Positions 54,236 to 63,617 of a stretch of DNA of 64,000 nucleotides are shown one piece after another. Each line of letters opens with the position of its first letter. The first letter of the stretch is position 1. This stretch comes from JBALVT01 sp045110675 (GTDB lineage Bacteria > Pseudomonadota > Gammaproteobacteria > Pseudomonadales > Halieaceae), in contig JBGCGJ010000010.1 in NCBI GenBank assembly GCA_045110675.1, forward strand, positions 1-64,000, in the 5' to 3' direction. Position numbers and translations under genes: made by a program. A model generated the notes under the pieces. It was not told the DNA's origin and did no database searches. It saw nothing but the letters and a program-made list of their open reading frames with translations.

Positions 54236-55339
54236 CTATCTTTTCGATTTTTGTAGCTGCGCCCTAATCAACGGCAGATGTTGCCGTCCTATGTAAGTCT
54301 CTTCACCGAGCCGGAATACTGCGTTATGCAGATAGCCAATCCCGGATAAGCCGTCTGAGCGCAGTGCAATATTATGATCATGCAGGAGTTTTCGGGTCTG
54401 AGATTCCACCTCTTCATCAGACACAATAGACGGCACATAGCGTTGCGCATCTCGGGCGCGATAATCTGCTCGATAACGCCTATGCCGTGCGCCACGGCTC
54501 AGATCATCCGCACTTGGTTGACTGGCCACTTTTCGCTCGGGTAACTCATACCAAATAACTTTCAGGCCAAGGTCAGCAGACATGGATAGCACCCGCGCTA
54601 TGACCTGATGACTTTCTGGATCGCTCAGGCAGATCCCAACCTCCAGGGTTTCAAATTCAAGCAGCTCTACCGAATCGTCCGGCAACAATTGATAAGCGAT
54701 ATCCGGAGCCGAGCCAGGCTGTCCCTGCAACTGCCAGTGTATTCTGGGAAGGTGCTCTCGACCAAAGTACACTTCCTCGCCGACAACATAGGTGGGCACA
54801 CCGAAAACACCTTGGTCGAATGCATTCGATTGCAGCTGTTCATTCTCTAAAGCACCCTCTCCCAGCGCAAACTCTTCAAAGCCAAGGACATCAGCTCCAC
54901 TACCGGTTAGCACAGCTTCGATCACTGCAATATCTTCCACATCCAGCTCCCGCTTCCAAAAGGGAACATAGATACCGTCGATATAACGCTGGAGAATTTC
55001 ATCACCCTGGCGTTTAGCCCATAGCATACCGATGGCAGCCAGGTTCGTGTCCCAGATTTTCACGGTTCCCCGGATAGTCAGACCGCGCAAGTTCGCGTAC
55101 CGACGACAATCGTAATAGGCATATTTAACACCAGACCACTGCTCTTCACTTCGAGAGTGCTCCGCCACCTCTCCGGATTTTTTAAGCCGCGCACTGCCGA
55201 GATAACTGGGGATATCTAAGACGAAGGGCAACCAATTGATTTCAATATCCAATTCACGCGCCATTTTCCTAGTAGGCTCGATCGCTAGATAAGCGTAGGG
55301 ACTTTTGAAATCGACATAAACGGTTAACGGTTGGGTCAT
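54236..55339 (-). CDS. Tandem DsbA-like/2-hydroxychromene-2-carboxylate isomerase-like protein
   Basis: A 367-residue protein. The first half (about residues 1-205) is a DsbA/HCCA-isomerase-type thioredoxin fold, with VYVDFKSPYAYLAIEP and the terminal VFGVPTYVVGEEVYFGREHL. The second half (about 215-365) ends in a matching segment (GEETYIGRQHLPLIRAQL) but has a shortened middle, so appears to be a degenerate second copy. HCCA isomerases use glutathione and act in aromatic degradation. No CxxC redox motif is seen. It is 48 bp from the nitroreductase gene on the same strand. Confidence 0.85.
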   Translation of the reverse strand: MTQPLTVYVDFKSPYAYLAIEPTRKMARELDIEINWLPFVLDIPSYLGSARLKKSGEVAEHSRSEEQWSGVKYAYYDCRRYANLRGLTIRGTVKIWDTNLAAIGMLWAKRQGDEILQRYIDGIYVPFWKRELDVEDIAVIEAVLTGSGADVLGFEEFALGEGALENEQLQSNAFDQGVFGVPTYVVGEEVYFGREHLPRIHWQLQGQPGSAPDIAYQLLPDDSVELLEFETLEVGICLSDPESHQVIARVLSMSADLGLKVIWYELPERKVASQPSADDLSRGARHRRYRADYRARDAQRYVPSIVSDEEVESQTRKLLHDHNIALRSDGLSGIGYLHNAVFRLGEETYIGRQHLPLIRAQLQKSKR

Positions 55340-55387
55340 AACAACTCCTGAATGGTGAATTTTGCCGCTGACACGGCTCTGATCGGT

Positions 55388-56041
55388 TTATTTACCGTTC
55401 CACGAGTCCTCAAACAGAATCTCCTCTACCGGTTTCCGCTTAAGTTTTGTCAGCTGTTTTTCAGGTTTACCGAGAGGGATTATGGCAGCCACAGCCCATT
55501 CTACTGGAATATCAAGAAGTTCCTGTATGCCCGGCTCACTGCCAACCCCCCAGGTAGTCATTGTCCCACTGTAACCTTCGTTGCGAGCGCCCAGCAAAAT
55601 ATTCCAGACCAAGGGGTAAATTGATCCGCCACTGATGAGGCCAATACGATCAAGGTTTTTGTCCATACTGGCAATAAGGCTCAAATCCACAGTAACCACT
55701 AGCAGTGTTGGTGCATTGCGGATATGGGCGACCAGCCAGTCAGGTGGCTCGCTCGCCAGGACTTGATCGTCGGTAATATCTGATGGATGAATGGTGTTCA
55801 GCGGACTCTCACCCGCCTGCTGCTCCAACCAGTAACGCGTCGCTGTAGGTAGAGACAAATCTGCAAGGCGGCCTTTTAGCAGCTCATCAGTAACGTGAAT
55901 AACCCGCCAACCTTGCCGATTGCCCCCGCTTGCCGCAAAACGGGCATTGTCGATAATACGGTGCAAGACCTCACCGGGAAGAGGCTCACCGGTGAATTTC
56001 CGACAGGCGAAGGTCGTCCGCATGACATCATATAGTTCCAT
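55388..56041 (-). CDS. Nitroreductase family FMN oxidoreductase
   Basis: A 217-residue nitroreductase-fold protein: RTTFACRKFTGEPLPGEVL at the N-terminus, ARFAASGGNRQGWRVI near residue 40, and the C-terminal VEWAVAAIIPLGKPEKQ. The start is ATG at 56041, supported by GGAGA eight bases upstream; a TTG or ATG-like extension to 56080 is not needed. It probably belongs to the same island as the flavoproteins and the DsbA-like gene. Confidence 0.9.
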   Translation of the reverse strand: MELYDVMRTTFACRKFTGEPLPGEVLHRIIDNARFAASGGNRQGWRVIHVTDELLKGRLADLSLPTATRYWLEQQAGESPLNTIHPSDITDDQVLASEPPDWLVAHIRNAPTLLVVTVDLSLIASMDKNLDRIGLISGGSIYPLVWNILLGARNEGYSGTMTTWGVGSEPGIQELLDIPVEWAVAAIIPLGKPEKQLTKLKRKPVEEILFEDSWNGK

Positions 56042-56266
56042 AGTGTGGTCTCCGTGTTGGCGAATTTTGGCTTGCGTCACCCAAGTGATAAACTCAATGG
56101 CCTCGATTTTTCCCAGCCTGACAGTGCTCTCGATACTTTTAGAAGACTCATCCGTTTTCTTAAGCTTACATAGCCAGTTAGCGGTGTGAAAATTGATTCT
56201 ACGCCATGTTGCTCAAAACACAGTAGGCACGACGGTTGAACTGTGCCGATGCAAACAGGCATTTGG

Positions 56267-56295
56267 TTTACAGGTCCTGGCTAAGTTAATACTAT
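56267..56295 (+). promoter_or_regulatory. Predicted sigma-70 promoter for the glycan locus
   Basis: TTTACA at 56267-56272 and TACTAT at 56290-56295 are separated by 17 bp. This lies about 35 bp before the first glycosyltransferase-like gene and would transcribe it and the following genes. Confidence 0.5.
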
Positions 56296-56328
56296 AGCGC
56301 GCTGATTTCGGCATCATAAGAGCACCCC

Positions 56329-58215
56329 ATGGCAGACGATTCAAACCTCTCTCACACCCATCAGAACGGGTCTGCACCTCCAATCACTGGATCAATCGAA
56401 ATATCTGAAGACACCCTAATCGCCTTTATCAATTGCGAAAGGGTAGACCTGCAAAATGGGACTACCCTGCTGTTTCACACGCGCAGCGACAATCAATTGG
56501 TAGTGACGCCGGAAGTTCCGTTACTGCTTGATTATTGCCGATATTTCCGCACCCTGAACGAGCATGTAAATGTCATCCTGGCAAACATACCTCAGCTTGC
56601 AGAGCAAAGAGAAGGCGTCGCCGAGGCATTGAAAACTGTTTGGCGCGCGGGTTTGATCACCACAGCAGATTCGATCTGCGCTAAGCTCAGCGACGACCTC
56701 AAGGAACAGACTTCATTGGCGCCAAGCCGTGTTTTCATCATCACCTGTGATCGACCAGCAGCTGTTGAACGACTGTTGGAGAGCATGTTGCACGCAGGCA
56801 ACCTCTCCCGTCACGAACAACTGTTTTTGATCGACGACTCTAGAAGTGAGGAACACGCCGCCAACAACCGAGAGGCCGTTGCACGCTTTAATCGAAGTAG
56901 TCCGAAAGATATGCGATATATGGGCGCGGCCCAGCAGCGCCAGTTCATGGATGAGCTAATCAATACCTTACCGGAAAATGAACAGGACATTCGCTTCCTG
57001 ATTGACAGACAGCGATGGGCCGGACATAAAAGCTATGGCCTGGCGCGAACTACCTGTTTGCTGCTCTCGGTTGGCTATCGAGCCGTGATCATGGACGACG
57101 ACGTTATTTGCATCGCTATGAACTCGCCGCATAAAACACAGGGTATTTCCTTCGGCGGAAGCACCCGCGAAGCGGACTTTTACGCGTCAGAACAGAGTAT
57201 GCGAGCGAAAGTAGACCAAGCAGAAGTTGAACCCCTAACCGGTCACACACAATGCCTGGGGATGCCAATATCCCAGGCGACCCGGAAACTCGGTATCGCC
57301 ACACTGGAACCTGCACACGTAACAAACGCCAATGCAGGCTTTCTAGAACTCTTGAATCCAGACTCATCTGTCATTATAACCCAGAGCGGCACACTGGGAG
57401 ATCCTGGAACATCATCAGAACACTGGTTTCATCATCTGGGAAATGAATCCATCACGCGCTTGCTAAACGCAGAGGGAGGTGTGAATACTGCCAACGACAG
57501 CCGCTTTCACTGGCTCGGCCGCCGCTGCCCAACCTTCTCAAAAATGGCGGTGATGTCCCAGGTTACAGGCCTGGACAACAGCCAGCTTCTGCCACCCTAT
57601 TTTCCGGTGTTTCGCGGCGAAGATTACTTGTTTGGCGGCATGGTCGAGTATCTCCACCCCAGCTCAGTCGTGCTGGAATACGATTGGTGTGTACCACACC
57701 ACCCGGTGGAAGTGCGCGAGAGGCCAGAAAATGCAGCACCATTTCCGGCAGCTGCTACACTGAGCCTATTTGCCAGATACGTCACAGATCGCACCCGCCA
57801 CGACCTGTCGATACCCCTGGAAACACGCATCAATAGCCTGGCCCAAATGCTGCAAGAACTGGCGGAAACCTCACACTCCGGCCTTCTCGCGATGTATCGC
57901 AGCGAGATTGCTAAAATACGCGTGGGCCAGGCACAACGTGCAGGCGCGAATTTGCAAGCTTGTCCTGAGGATCAGATCGTTTGGCGAGAGTTACTCGAGA
58001 ATGCCTCAGCGGAAACTTACAACGCACTTCAAATTCCTGCTAGCCTCACGGATATCCCAGAGATCCCAAAAACCATGTCTGAGGAGCAAGTACTGACTGA
58101 GATTAAAATCCTGACAGGAGAATACGCCAGCGCACTGAGAGATTGGCCAGCTATACGAGAAGCGTCGAAAACCATCACAGCCTCGATGCTGGCTGACGGG
58201 AGTTTTACCCCCTGA
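56329..58215 (+). CDS. Glycosyltransferase-like protein with GT-A core and DDD motif
   Basis: A 628-residue protein of uncertain family. The core from about residue 133 looks like a GT-A nucleotide-sugar transferase: VFIITCDRPAAVERLLESML, then FLIDDSRS, and MDDDV at about residues 255-259, a DXD-type metal motif. The N-terminal 110 residues (ending ALKTVWRAGLITTADS) form a separate helical domain that faintly recalls PqqD-like peptide-binding modules. No membrane helix is seen, so it is cytoplasmic. It leads a plus-strand set of sugar-transfer genes, with a 22-bp gap to the next. Confidence 0.7.
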   Translation: MADDSNLSHTHQNGSAPPITGSIEISEDTLIAFINCERVDLQNGTTLLFHTRSDNQLVVTPEVPLLLDYCRYFRTLNEHVNVILANIPQLAEQREGVAEALKTVWRAGLITTADSICAKLSDDLKEQTSLAPSRVFIITCDRPAAVERLLESMLHAGNLSRHEQLFLIDDSRSEEHAANNREAVARFNRSSPKDMRYMGAAQQRQFMDELINTLPENEQDIRFLIDRQRWAGHKSYGLARTTCLLLSVGYRAVIMDDDVICIAMNSPHKTQGISFGGSTREADFYASEQSMRAKVDQAEVEPLTGHTQCLGMPISQATRKLGIATLEPAHVTNANAGFLELLNPDSSVIITQSGTLGDPGTSSEHWFHHLGNESITRLLNAEGGVNTANDSRFHWLGRRCPTFSKMAVMSQVTGLDNSQLLPPYFPVFRGEDYLFGGMVEYLHPSSVVLEYDWCVPHHPVEVRERPENAAPFPAAATLSLFARYVTDRTRHDLSIPLETRINSLAQMLQELAETSHSGLLAMYRSEIAKIRVGQAQRAGANLQACPEDQIVWRELLENASAETYNALQIPASLTDIPEIPKTMSEEQVLTEIKILTGEYASALRDWPAIREASKTITASMLADGSFTP

Positions 58216-58237
58216 CTGCCAAGAAAGATTCCGCATC

Positions 58238-59413
58238 ATGAAAGTACTGCATGTCGGCAAGTACTTTCCACCCTATGCGGGAGGGATGGAAAATTACCAG
58301 CGCGACCTGATGGTGGCCACCCAAAAGATGGGGATTGAGAATTCTGCAGTAGTCCATCAGAGCAATCTTGGGCTTCGGAGCAGCGAGGAAACCTTTAAAG
58401 CAGACGCGCAAGAAATACCGATAACCCGTGTGGCGGTATGGGCGCGGTTTCTCTTCACCCCTATGAGCCCCAGCTTTGGACTGCAGCTGAACAGCGCTAT
58501 AAAGAGTGAAAACCCCGACGTGCTTCATCTGCATATGCCGAATGTGTCGGCGTTTTGGGCGCTGTTGTTACCCAGGGCGCGTTCGATTCCGTGGGTTGTG
58601 CATTGGCACTCCGATGTAGTTGCCTCGGAATTCAGTATCGGGTTGCGGCTTTTTTACCGGTTTTATAAACCTTTTGAGCGGGCCCTGCTAAAGCAAAGCC
58701 GAAGGATCGTCGCCACGTCTCCTCCCTATCTGGAAACCAGTAAACCATTGAGTGACTTTCGTGACAAATGTCAGGTTATACCGTTGGGGCTAGATCCCAG
58801 CTCATTGAATCAAATCCGTAGCTGCAGCACTGCAGCCGACAACTCGACTCAATTGCAAGTCCTGGCTATCGGTCGTCTCAGCTACTACAAGGGTTTTGAT
58901 GTCTTGATTCGGGCGATCGCGCTGGTGCCTGATGCCTGCTTGTCTCTCGTGGGTATTGGTGATCAAGAGGACCAACTCAAGGCACTCGTCAAACAGCTTG
59001 GGATAGATCAGCAGGTGCGCTTTACAGGAAAATTAAGTCCTGAAAAACTTGAGCGAGAGTTTATAAGTTGCGACTGTCTCTGCCTACCTTCACTGGAGCG
59101 AACCGAGGCATTTGGCATGGTATTGCTCGAGGCAATGCACTATGGAAAAGCTACAGTTATCAGCGACATACCTGGCTCCGGAGCGACCTGGGTCGTACAG
59201 GGAGAAGAAACCGGGTTAAAAATAACTCCGGGAGACGTGAGGCAATTAGCCAACGCGCTATTAGAATTGCATCGGGATCGTGATAAGATGGCGAGCTTCG
59301 GAGAGCACGGTCGACGCCGTTTCGATTCGCTATTCAATATCCGTCAATCCGCAACCGCAGTCGCCGAACTCTATCAACAGGTTAGCGGCATTGGTTGGCC
59401 TCGCTGTAACTAG
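58238..59413 (+). CDS. Family 4 glycosyltransferase
   Basis: A GT-B fold retaining glycosyltransferase, 391 residues. The N-terminus KVLHVGKYFPPYAGGMENYQ and the C-terminal nucleotide-sugar motif RTEAFGMVLLEAMHYGK (with the conserved E-x7-E) near residue 287 are typical. It probably adds a hexose in surface glycan or glycolipid synthesis. It begins 22 bp after the previous gene and ends 8 bp before the next, so it is within an operon. Confidence 0.93.
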   Translation: MKVLHVGKYFPPYAGGMENYQRDLMVATQKMGIENSAVVHQSNLGLRSSEETFKADAQEIPITRVAVWARFLFTPMSPSFGLQLNSAIKSENPDVLHLHMPNVSAFWALLLPRARSIPWVVHWHSDVVASEFSIGLRLFYRFYKPFERALLKQSRRIVATSPPYLETSKPLSDFRDKCQVIPLGLDPSSLNQIRSCSTAADNSTQLQVLAIGRLSYYKGFDVLIRAIALVPDACLSLVGIGDQEDQLKALVKQLGIDQQVRFTGKLSPEKLEREFISCDCLCLPSLERTEAFGMVLLEAMHYGKATVISDIPGSGATWVVQGEETGLKITPGDVRQLANALLELHRDRDKMASFGEHGRRRFDSLFNIRQSATAVAELYQQVSGIGWPRCN

Positions 59414-59421
59414 GACAACGC

Positions 59422-60156
59422 ATGGCTGGAAGCCCAAAAAACCGTATTTCACTGCCCGGCGCAGTTCTATTGATTCCGGCATTCAATGAAGCTGAGGTAA
59501 TCGCCGACGTGCTGGCCGAGATATTCCACAATAGTGATCTAGCAGTCATTGTCATTGACGATGCCAGTACTGATAACACCGCCGCGCTGGCACGCTCTGC
59601 TGGGGCCACGGTTATTCCATTGCCCGTTCAATTAGGGGCATGGGGAGCAGTTCAAACAGGAATGCGCTATGCGCTACGCCACAACTACCACACAGTGATA
59701 TCCATGGATGCAGACGGCCAGCATGAAGCCGTTTCACTGGAAGATCTGATTCACCCGGTGGCAAAAGGAGCAGCAGATGTATCCATCGGTGCCTGCACGC
59801 GCAGGGGCTCAATATCGCGTCATATCGCATGGAAAATAATGAAACGAACCTCAGGCTTATCGCTGGAGGACATCACTTCGGGTTTTCGCGTTTACAATCT
59901 TGATGCCATAAAAATTCTGGCCGACTGGCGCGCAACTTTGTTGGACTATCAGGATATTGGCGTTTTGCTTCTGTTACAATCCAACGGCTTGAAGATTGTA
60001 GATGTGGAAGTAGACATGCGTCCACGCAGCAATGGTGCCTCTAAGATTTTCTACTCCTGGCTCATTGTCGCTTACTATATGTGTTCAACTTTACTGCTGG
60101 GACTAACTAAGCGAAAGCTTGCGGGGCGAGATCGCGACGTACATGCGCTCCGCTAA
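59422..60156 (+). CDS. Family 2 glycosyltransferase, dolichol-phosphate-mannose-synthase-like
   Basis: A 244-residue GT2 enzyme of the polyprenyl-phosphate sugar transferase type: VLLIPAFNEAEVIADVLAE at residues 14-32, VIDDASTDNT near residue 40, MDADGQHE near residue 96 and SGFRVYNLDAIKIL near residue 153. It probably transfers a sugar from a nucleotide donor to a lipid carrier, which the large membrane protein downstream could use as donor. It sits between the GT4 and DUF2304 genes. Confidence 0.92.
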   Translation: MAGSPKNRISLPGAVLLIPAFNEAEVIADVLAEIFHNSDLAVIVIDDASTDNTAALARSAGATVIPLPVQLGAWGAVQTGMRYALRHNYHTVISMDADGQHEAVSLEDLIHPVAKGAADVSIGACTRRGSISRHIAWKIMKRTSGLSLEDITSGFRVYNLDAIKILADWRATLLDYQDIGVLLLLQSNGLKIVDVEVDMRPRSNGASKIFYSWLIVAYYMCSTLLLGLTKRKLAGRDRDVHALR

Positions 60157-60172
60157 AGATTGTGATTAAAAT

Positions 60173-60577
60173 ATGATTTCCATCATTACCGGCACTATCG
60201 GACTGGTAGTCGCTTGCATGATTATCTTGCTAATCCGTAAGGATAGATTGCATGTCAACCATGGGTTGGGATGGATTTTCGTTGCGTTCGGTTTCTCACT
60301 TTTAGGTTTCTCACCTAGTATATTCGATAGTATTGCTAAATATTTTGGAGTGGCGTATCCGCCGGTATTGGCACTCTCACTCGGCATCGCGATTTTGGTA
60401 CTCAAGATCCTCTTCATGGACATCGAGCGGTCTCACATCGAAATGCGCAATCAACGCTTAATTCAACGCATAGCAATGCTTGAAGCGGATCTCAAAGAGG
60501 GATTAAAAGCCTTGGAAGGGACCATACAATCAGAGCAAAACATGCCGTCACGGAAAGGCGATAATCGTCCAGACTGA
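60173..60577 (+). CDS. DUF2304 small membrane protein
   Basis: A 134-residue protein with three hydrophobic segments (IITGTIGLVVACMIILLI near the N-terminus, IFVAFGFSLLGFSPSIF, and ALSLGIAILVLKILFM). A basic/acidic helical tail follows (IEMRNQRLIQRIAMLEADLKE). DUF2304 proteins are usually encoded beside dolichol-phosphate-mannose-synthase-like genes, as here, and may assist the lipid-linked sugar step. The preceding gene stops 16 bp upstream. Confidence 0.88.
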   Translation: MISIITGTIGLVVACMIILLIRKDRLHVNHGLGWIFVAFGFSLLGFSPSIFDSIAKYFGVAYPPVLALSLGIAILVLKILFMDIERSHIEMRNQRLIQRIAMLEADLKEGLKALEGTIQSEQNMPSRKGDNRPD

Positions 60578-60617
60578 ACAATTGCTGTATTTTGCGTCCA
60601 CGAGGGCTTGAGCGAAC

Positions 60618-63341
60618 ATGGAGTATGCGCGGCTAGCGACTGGAATACTGATGCCTTGGCTAGTAGGCTATTTCTGGTTAGCAGCTACTGAGTCAAGATT
60701 CGCACCAAACACAAACGCAAACAAATTTCGCCAAGTCGGCTACGGCTTTTTCCTCGGCTATGGTGCTTTACATGGCATAATTTTGCTGGGATCGTTGCTA
60801 TTTACGCGAGTCGAATTCTGGCCTGTAATCGGCGTTCTCTCGCTCTTGAGCGTCGCTGGAGCCTTACTAAACTCTGGTATTGAAAAGCGGGTGATGAGCC
60901 CAGCACCGCGCAACTTCGAATTTACGACGACTCATATCTTTTTGGCAATTTTCTTGACGTGGATAGCACTACACCTGCTGCTGTCAGTCATTGAAGTTGT
61001 CCATCGGCCAGTCTACCCCTGGGACGCCTGGTTAGCTTGGATGTATCGTGCAAAAGCTTGGTTCTACAGCAACAATGTACATGAACTCGCTTCGCCGAGC
61101 GATTGGCTAGACGGATCGGCCACTTCTGCCTACACGATTGAAGCTCACAACTATCCAACGTTCGCCTCAATAACGCCCTACTGGAGCGCGCTTAGTTTAG
61201 GCACATGGAGCGAAACCTTAGTAAACACGCCAGTCATTGTTTGTGGGATTGCCTTAGGACTTGGCCTCTACGGCCAATGCCGGGAAGCAGGAATGGGGAT
61301 TCTTTTATCAACTGGTGCAGTTTATCTCCTACTATCGATTCCTTTGCTAAATACACATTTGTCCTTAGCTGGATATGCTGATATCTGGATGGCAGGATTT
61401 ACCGGCTTAGGGTTTGTAGCACTTATTCGCGGGCTGGCATCGCATGATCGATATCAAAAGCTACTTGGCTTTGGCTTAGTCGCTCTAGGAATGACTGTGA
61501 AGAATGAAGGGGTCGTCTGGTTTTATGCTGCAATTGTGACATTCATTTTCAGTTCGATCAGCATCCGATTTAGCTTCGCCGTCTTAGGTTCGGCTACACT
61601 CGTGGCGCTGACGGCCTGGGCAACCGGCTATCATTCGGTAGCTTTGCCCATCGTCGGCATAATAGGCGTGGTCGATGGCAGAATACACATCCCCTTTTTG
61701 GGTAGCCACCTTCTACAGGTTTGGGATGTCAGCTCCGCCTATCTCATAAGTTTTTTTGCTCGCGGTAGTTGGAACTTGCTCTGGCCACTGCTTTTGTGCG
61801 CCACAACTTCGCTACTCTTCATAAGCTGCAGAGCACAAGCGCGAACACACAAATTAGTGCTTCCTGTCGGGTCGGAATTGCCTAACAATGACAGTAAAGC
61901 ATTAGTAAAACCTCTACTCACATTTTTCGTAGTCTTTATGGCTAGCCAATTCTTTATCTTTGGCCTAACAGAACAGGGACGCTGGGCGGAGTATTTCACA
62001 GCAATCAATCGATTGCCGCTGCACTTCGCACCGGCGCTTGTTTTTTGCATCGTTATATTTGTGCACATAATGAACACCGGCAATCCGAGGCAGAAGCTTG
62101 CCAGTAAAAGAGATGAGATTGGTGTTTCTACACTACCCAAATCGATTTTCGCCGTTGTTTGCGGTGGCGTGATAACCATTATTGGTTTATTGACGTACAT
62201 GGCGATAGCGCTCCCCAGCGGCAGCGGGGAGCAGAGAGAATTTAGCGCCAGAGACTTTGAAATAGTGGTCGGTGCAGGAATCCTTCAGGATAAGAAAGGC
62301 ATTATTAATCGGTTCGAAAACAACATTGCAATAGTCTCCAGTGGACCTATTTCTCTCGATAGCACCAAGCTACAAATAATTGAATTTCATATTGCAGGCG
62401 AAAACAATAAGAACGCGACTTTTTTTTGGCGTAACCGCGAGAATGCCAGGGAGCTGCACTCCCGCAAAGCCTCAGGGAAGGGAGACCAAGTCATCAACCT
62501 TAGCGACGCCCCTGAATGGGAGGGAATTGTTAGTGAAATTGGTCTATTATTCTACGACGATTCAGGCAAAACCGCTGAATTTCATTCGATAACTGTGAGC
62601 CCCCAAGATTGGACTTCCAAACTCGCCACACTCTGGCAAGACTGGGCTCAGTTCCAATTATGGTCACAGAAATCCGTGAACTGGATACCTGACGGGGCAA
62701 CAAATCCGTTAATTTCGCTGCAGTTGTTCATCACGCTTAGCTTGATAACAACAATACTGTGCATTGCTTTCACCTACAGAGGACTCCGAGGTGCCTGGGT
62801 TGCGCTCAGCTTCTGTTCCATCTCAGCGTGGATGGTCGCCGATCTCAGATGGACCGCGAACTCGATTTTTCAGGCATATCACACGGTGAAATACTATCGG
62901 CAAAACACTGAGCCGAAACACCTCGATAACGGTGGGGATTTAGAAGTCGCCAGGTTGGTAGCTCAGGTCAAGCAAGCACTAGCTGGTGTTGACGCAAAGC
63001 TGTTGATTACAGCGACTAACCAACAAATGCGTTTCCACACACTTAGGGCGAAGTATCATCTACTCCCGATCCCTTCAATAACGCATCCAGGCAAACCGGA
63101 AATGGACCCCACATATCTGTTGCTCCTCAAGCAACGTTACTTTGAACCCGGGGCATCGCCCCCAAGCGCCCAACAACGCGGAGACACAATTGGAAAACGA
63201 GTTAGCCGGACGCTTAAGATTTTGCTGGATATGCCGGAGGGAACGCTATACCAATTAAAAGGATCTTCGAACTCAAGGGGAGCTAAGAGCACAGACGCAT
63301 CGGTTGACAGTTCGGCTAGTCCCGGGAAAATCACACCGTAG
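60618..63341 (+). CDS. Large polytopic membrane protein, GT-C-like glycosyltransferase
   Basis: A 907-residue protein with about 10 N-terminal hydrophobic helices, a further helix near residue 520, a soluble domain from about residue 535 to 685, and two late helices. The first periplasmic loop contains RPVYPWDAWLAWMYRAKAW, where the acidic residue after the first loop helices is typical of GT-C enzymes that use polyprenyl-phosphate sugars. The soluble domain is beta-rich and could bind carbohydrate. It follows the polyprenyl-sugar synthase and DUF2304 genes, consistent with a lipid-linked donor pathway. Confidence 0.72.
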   Translation: MEYARLATGILMPWLVGYFWLAATESRFAPNTNANKFRQVGYGFFLGYGALHGIILLGSLLFTRVEFWPVIGVLSLLSVAGALLNSGIEKRVMSPAPRNFEFTTTHIFLAIFLTWIALHLLLSVIEVVHRPVYPWDAWLAWMYRAKAWFYSNNVHELASPSDWLDGSATSAYTIEAHNYPTFASITPYWSALSLGTWSETLVNTPVIVCGIALGLGLYGQCREAGMGILLSTGAVYLLLSIPLLNTHLSLAGYADIWMAGFTGLGFVALIRGLASHDRYQKLLGFGLVALGMTVKNEGVVWFYAAIVTFIFSSISIRFSFAVLGSATLVALTAWATGYHSVALPIVGIIGVVDGRIHIPFLGSHLLQVWDVSSAYLISFFARGSWNLLWPLLLCATTSLLFISCRAQARTHKLVLPVGSELPNNDSKALVKPLLTFFVVFMASQFFIFGLTEQGRWAEYFTAINRLPLHFAPALVFCIVIFVHIMNTGNPRQKLASKRDEIGVSTLPKSIFAVVCGGVITIIGLLTYMAIALPSGSGEQREFSARDFEIVVGAGILQDKKGIINRFENNIAIVSSGPISLDSTKLQIIEFHIAGENNKNATFFWRNRENARELHSRKASGKGDQVINLSDAPEWEGIVSEIGLLFYDDSGKTAEFHSITVSPQDWTSKLATLWQDWAQFQLWSQKSVNWIPDGATNPLISLQLFITLSLITTILCIAFTYRGLRGAWVALSFCSISAWMVADLRWTANSIFQAYHTVKYYRQNTEPKHLDNGGDLEVARLVAQVKQALAGVDAKLLITATNQQMRFHTLRAKYHLLPIPSITHPGKPEMDPTYLLLLKQRYFEPGASPPSAQQRGDTIGKRVSRTLKILLDMPEGTLYQLKGSSNSRGAKSTDASVDSSASPGKITP

Positions 63342-63372
63342 CACTGCAGATATTCTGGACCAGCTCCATATT

Positions 63373-63396
63373 AACGGTAGTAACGAGTATACCGTT
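63373..63396. other. Inverted repeat downstream of the membrane protein gene
   Basis: AACGGTA pairs with TACCGTT around a 10-base loop. It is not followed by a T-run, so an intrinsic terminator is not shown. Confidence 0.4.
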
Positions 63397-63474
63397 GCAT
63401 AGCACACACTTCCCCGATATACGTTGTTATTTCAGGCGGGGTATAAACCTAACCAAATTTTGGCTCGTAAAATA

Positions 63475-63488
63475 AAAAAGGCCTTTTT
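63475..63488. terminator. Short palindrome with a T-run
   Basis: AAAAAGGCCTTTTT is a perfect 14-bp palindrome. As an RNA hairpin it would have only a 4-base GGCC loop and five A-U pairs, so is at most a weak terminator between the glycan genes. Confidence 0.3.
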
Positions 63489-63512
63489 AACTGGAATAAC
63501 CGGGGTTTCCAA

Positions 63513-63526
63513 CCATTTAAAAATGG
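63513..63526. promoter_or_regulatory. Palindrome upstream of the nucleotide-sugar dehydratase
   Basis: CCATTT and AAATGG flank two A residues. It lies about 90 bp before the next start codon and could be an operator; no function can be assigned. Confidence 0.3.
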
Positions 63527-63617
63527 AGGAAGTAATTGGACGACATTTTTGTTAAGGTAAAAGAGGCCAAGACGTTTGAGTATGGGAAGCTTTAATTAAG
63601 TTGATTGGGGAAATATT

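Noticed and set aside
63361..63400. A possible JUMPstart/ops element before the glycan gene
   Set aside because: Only the GGTAG core is present; it is explained by a local inverted repeat.
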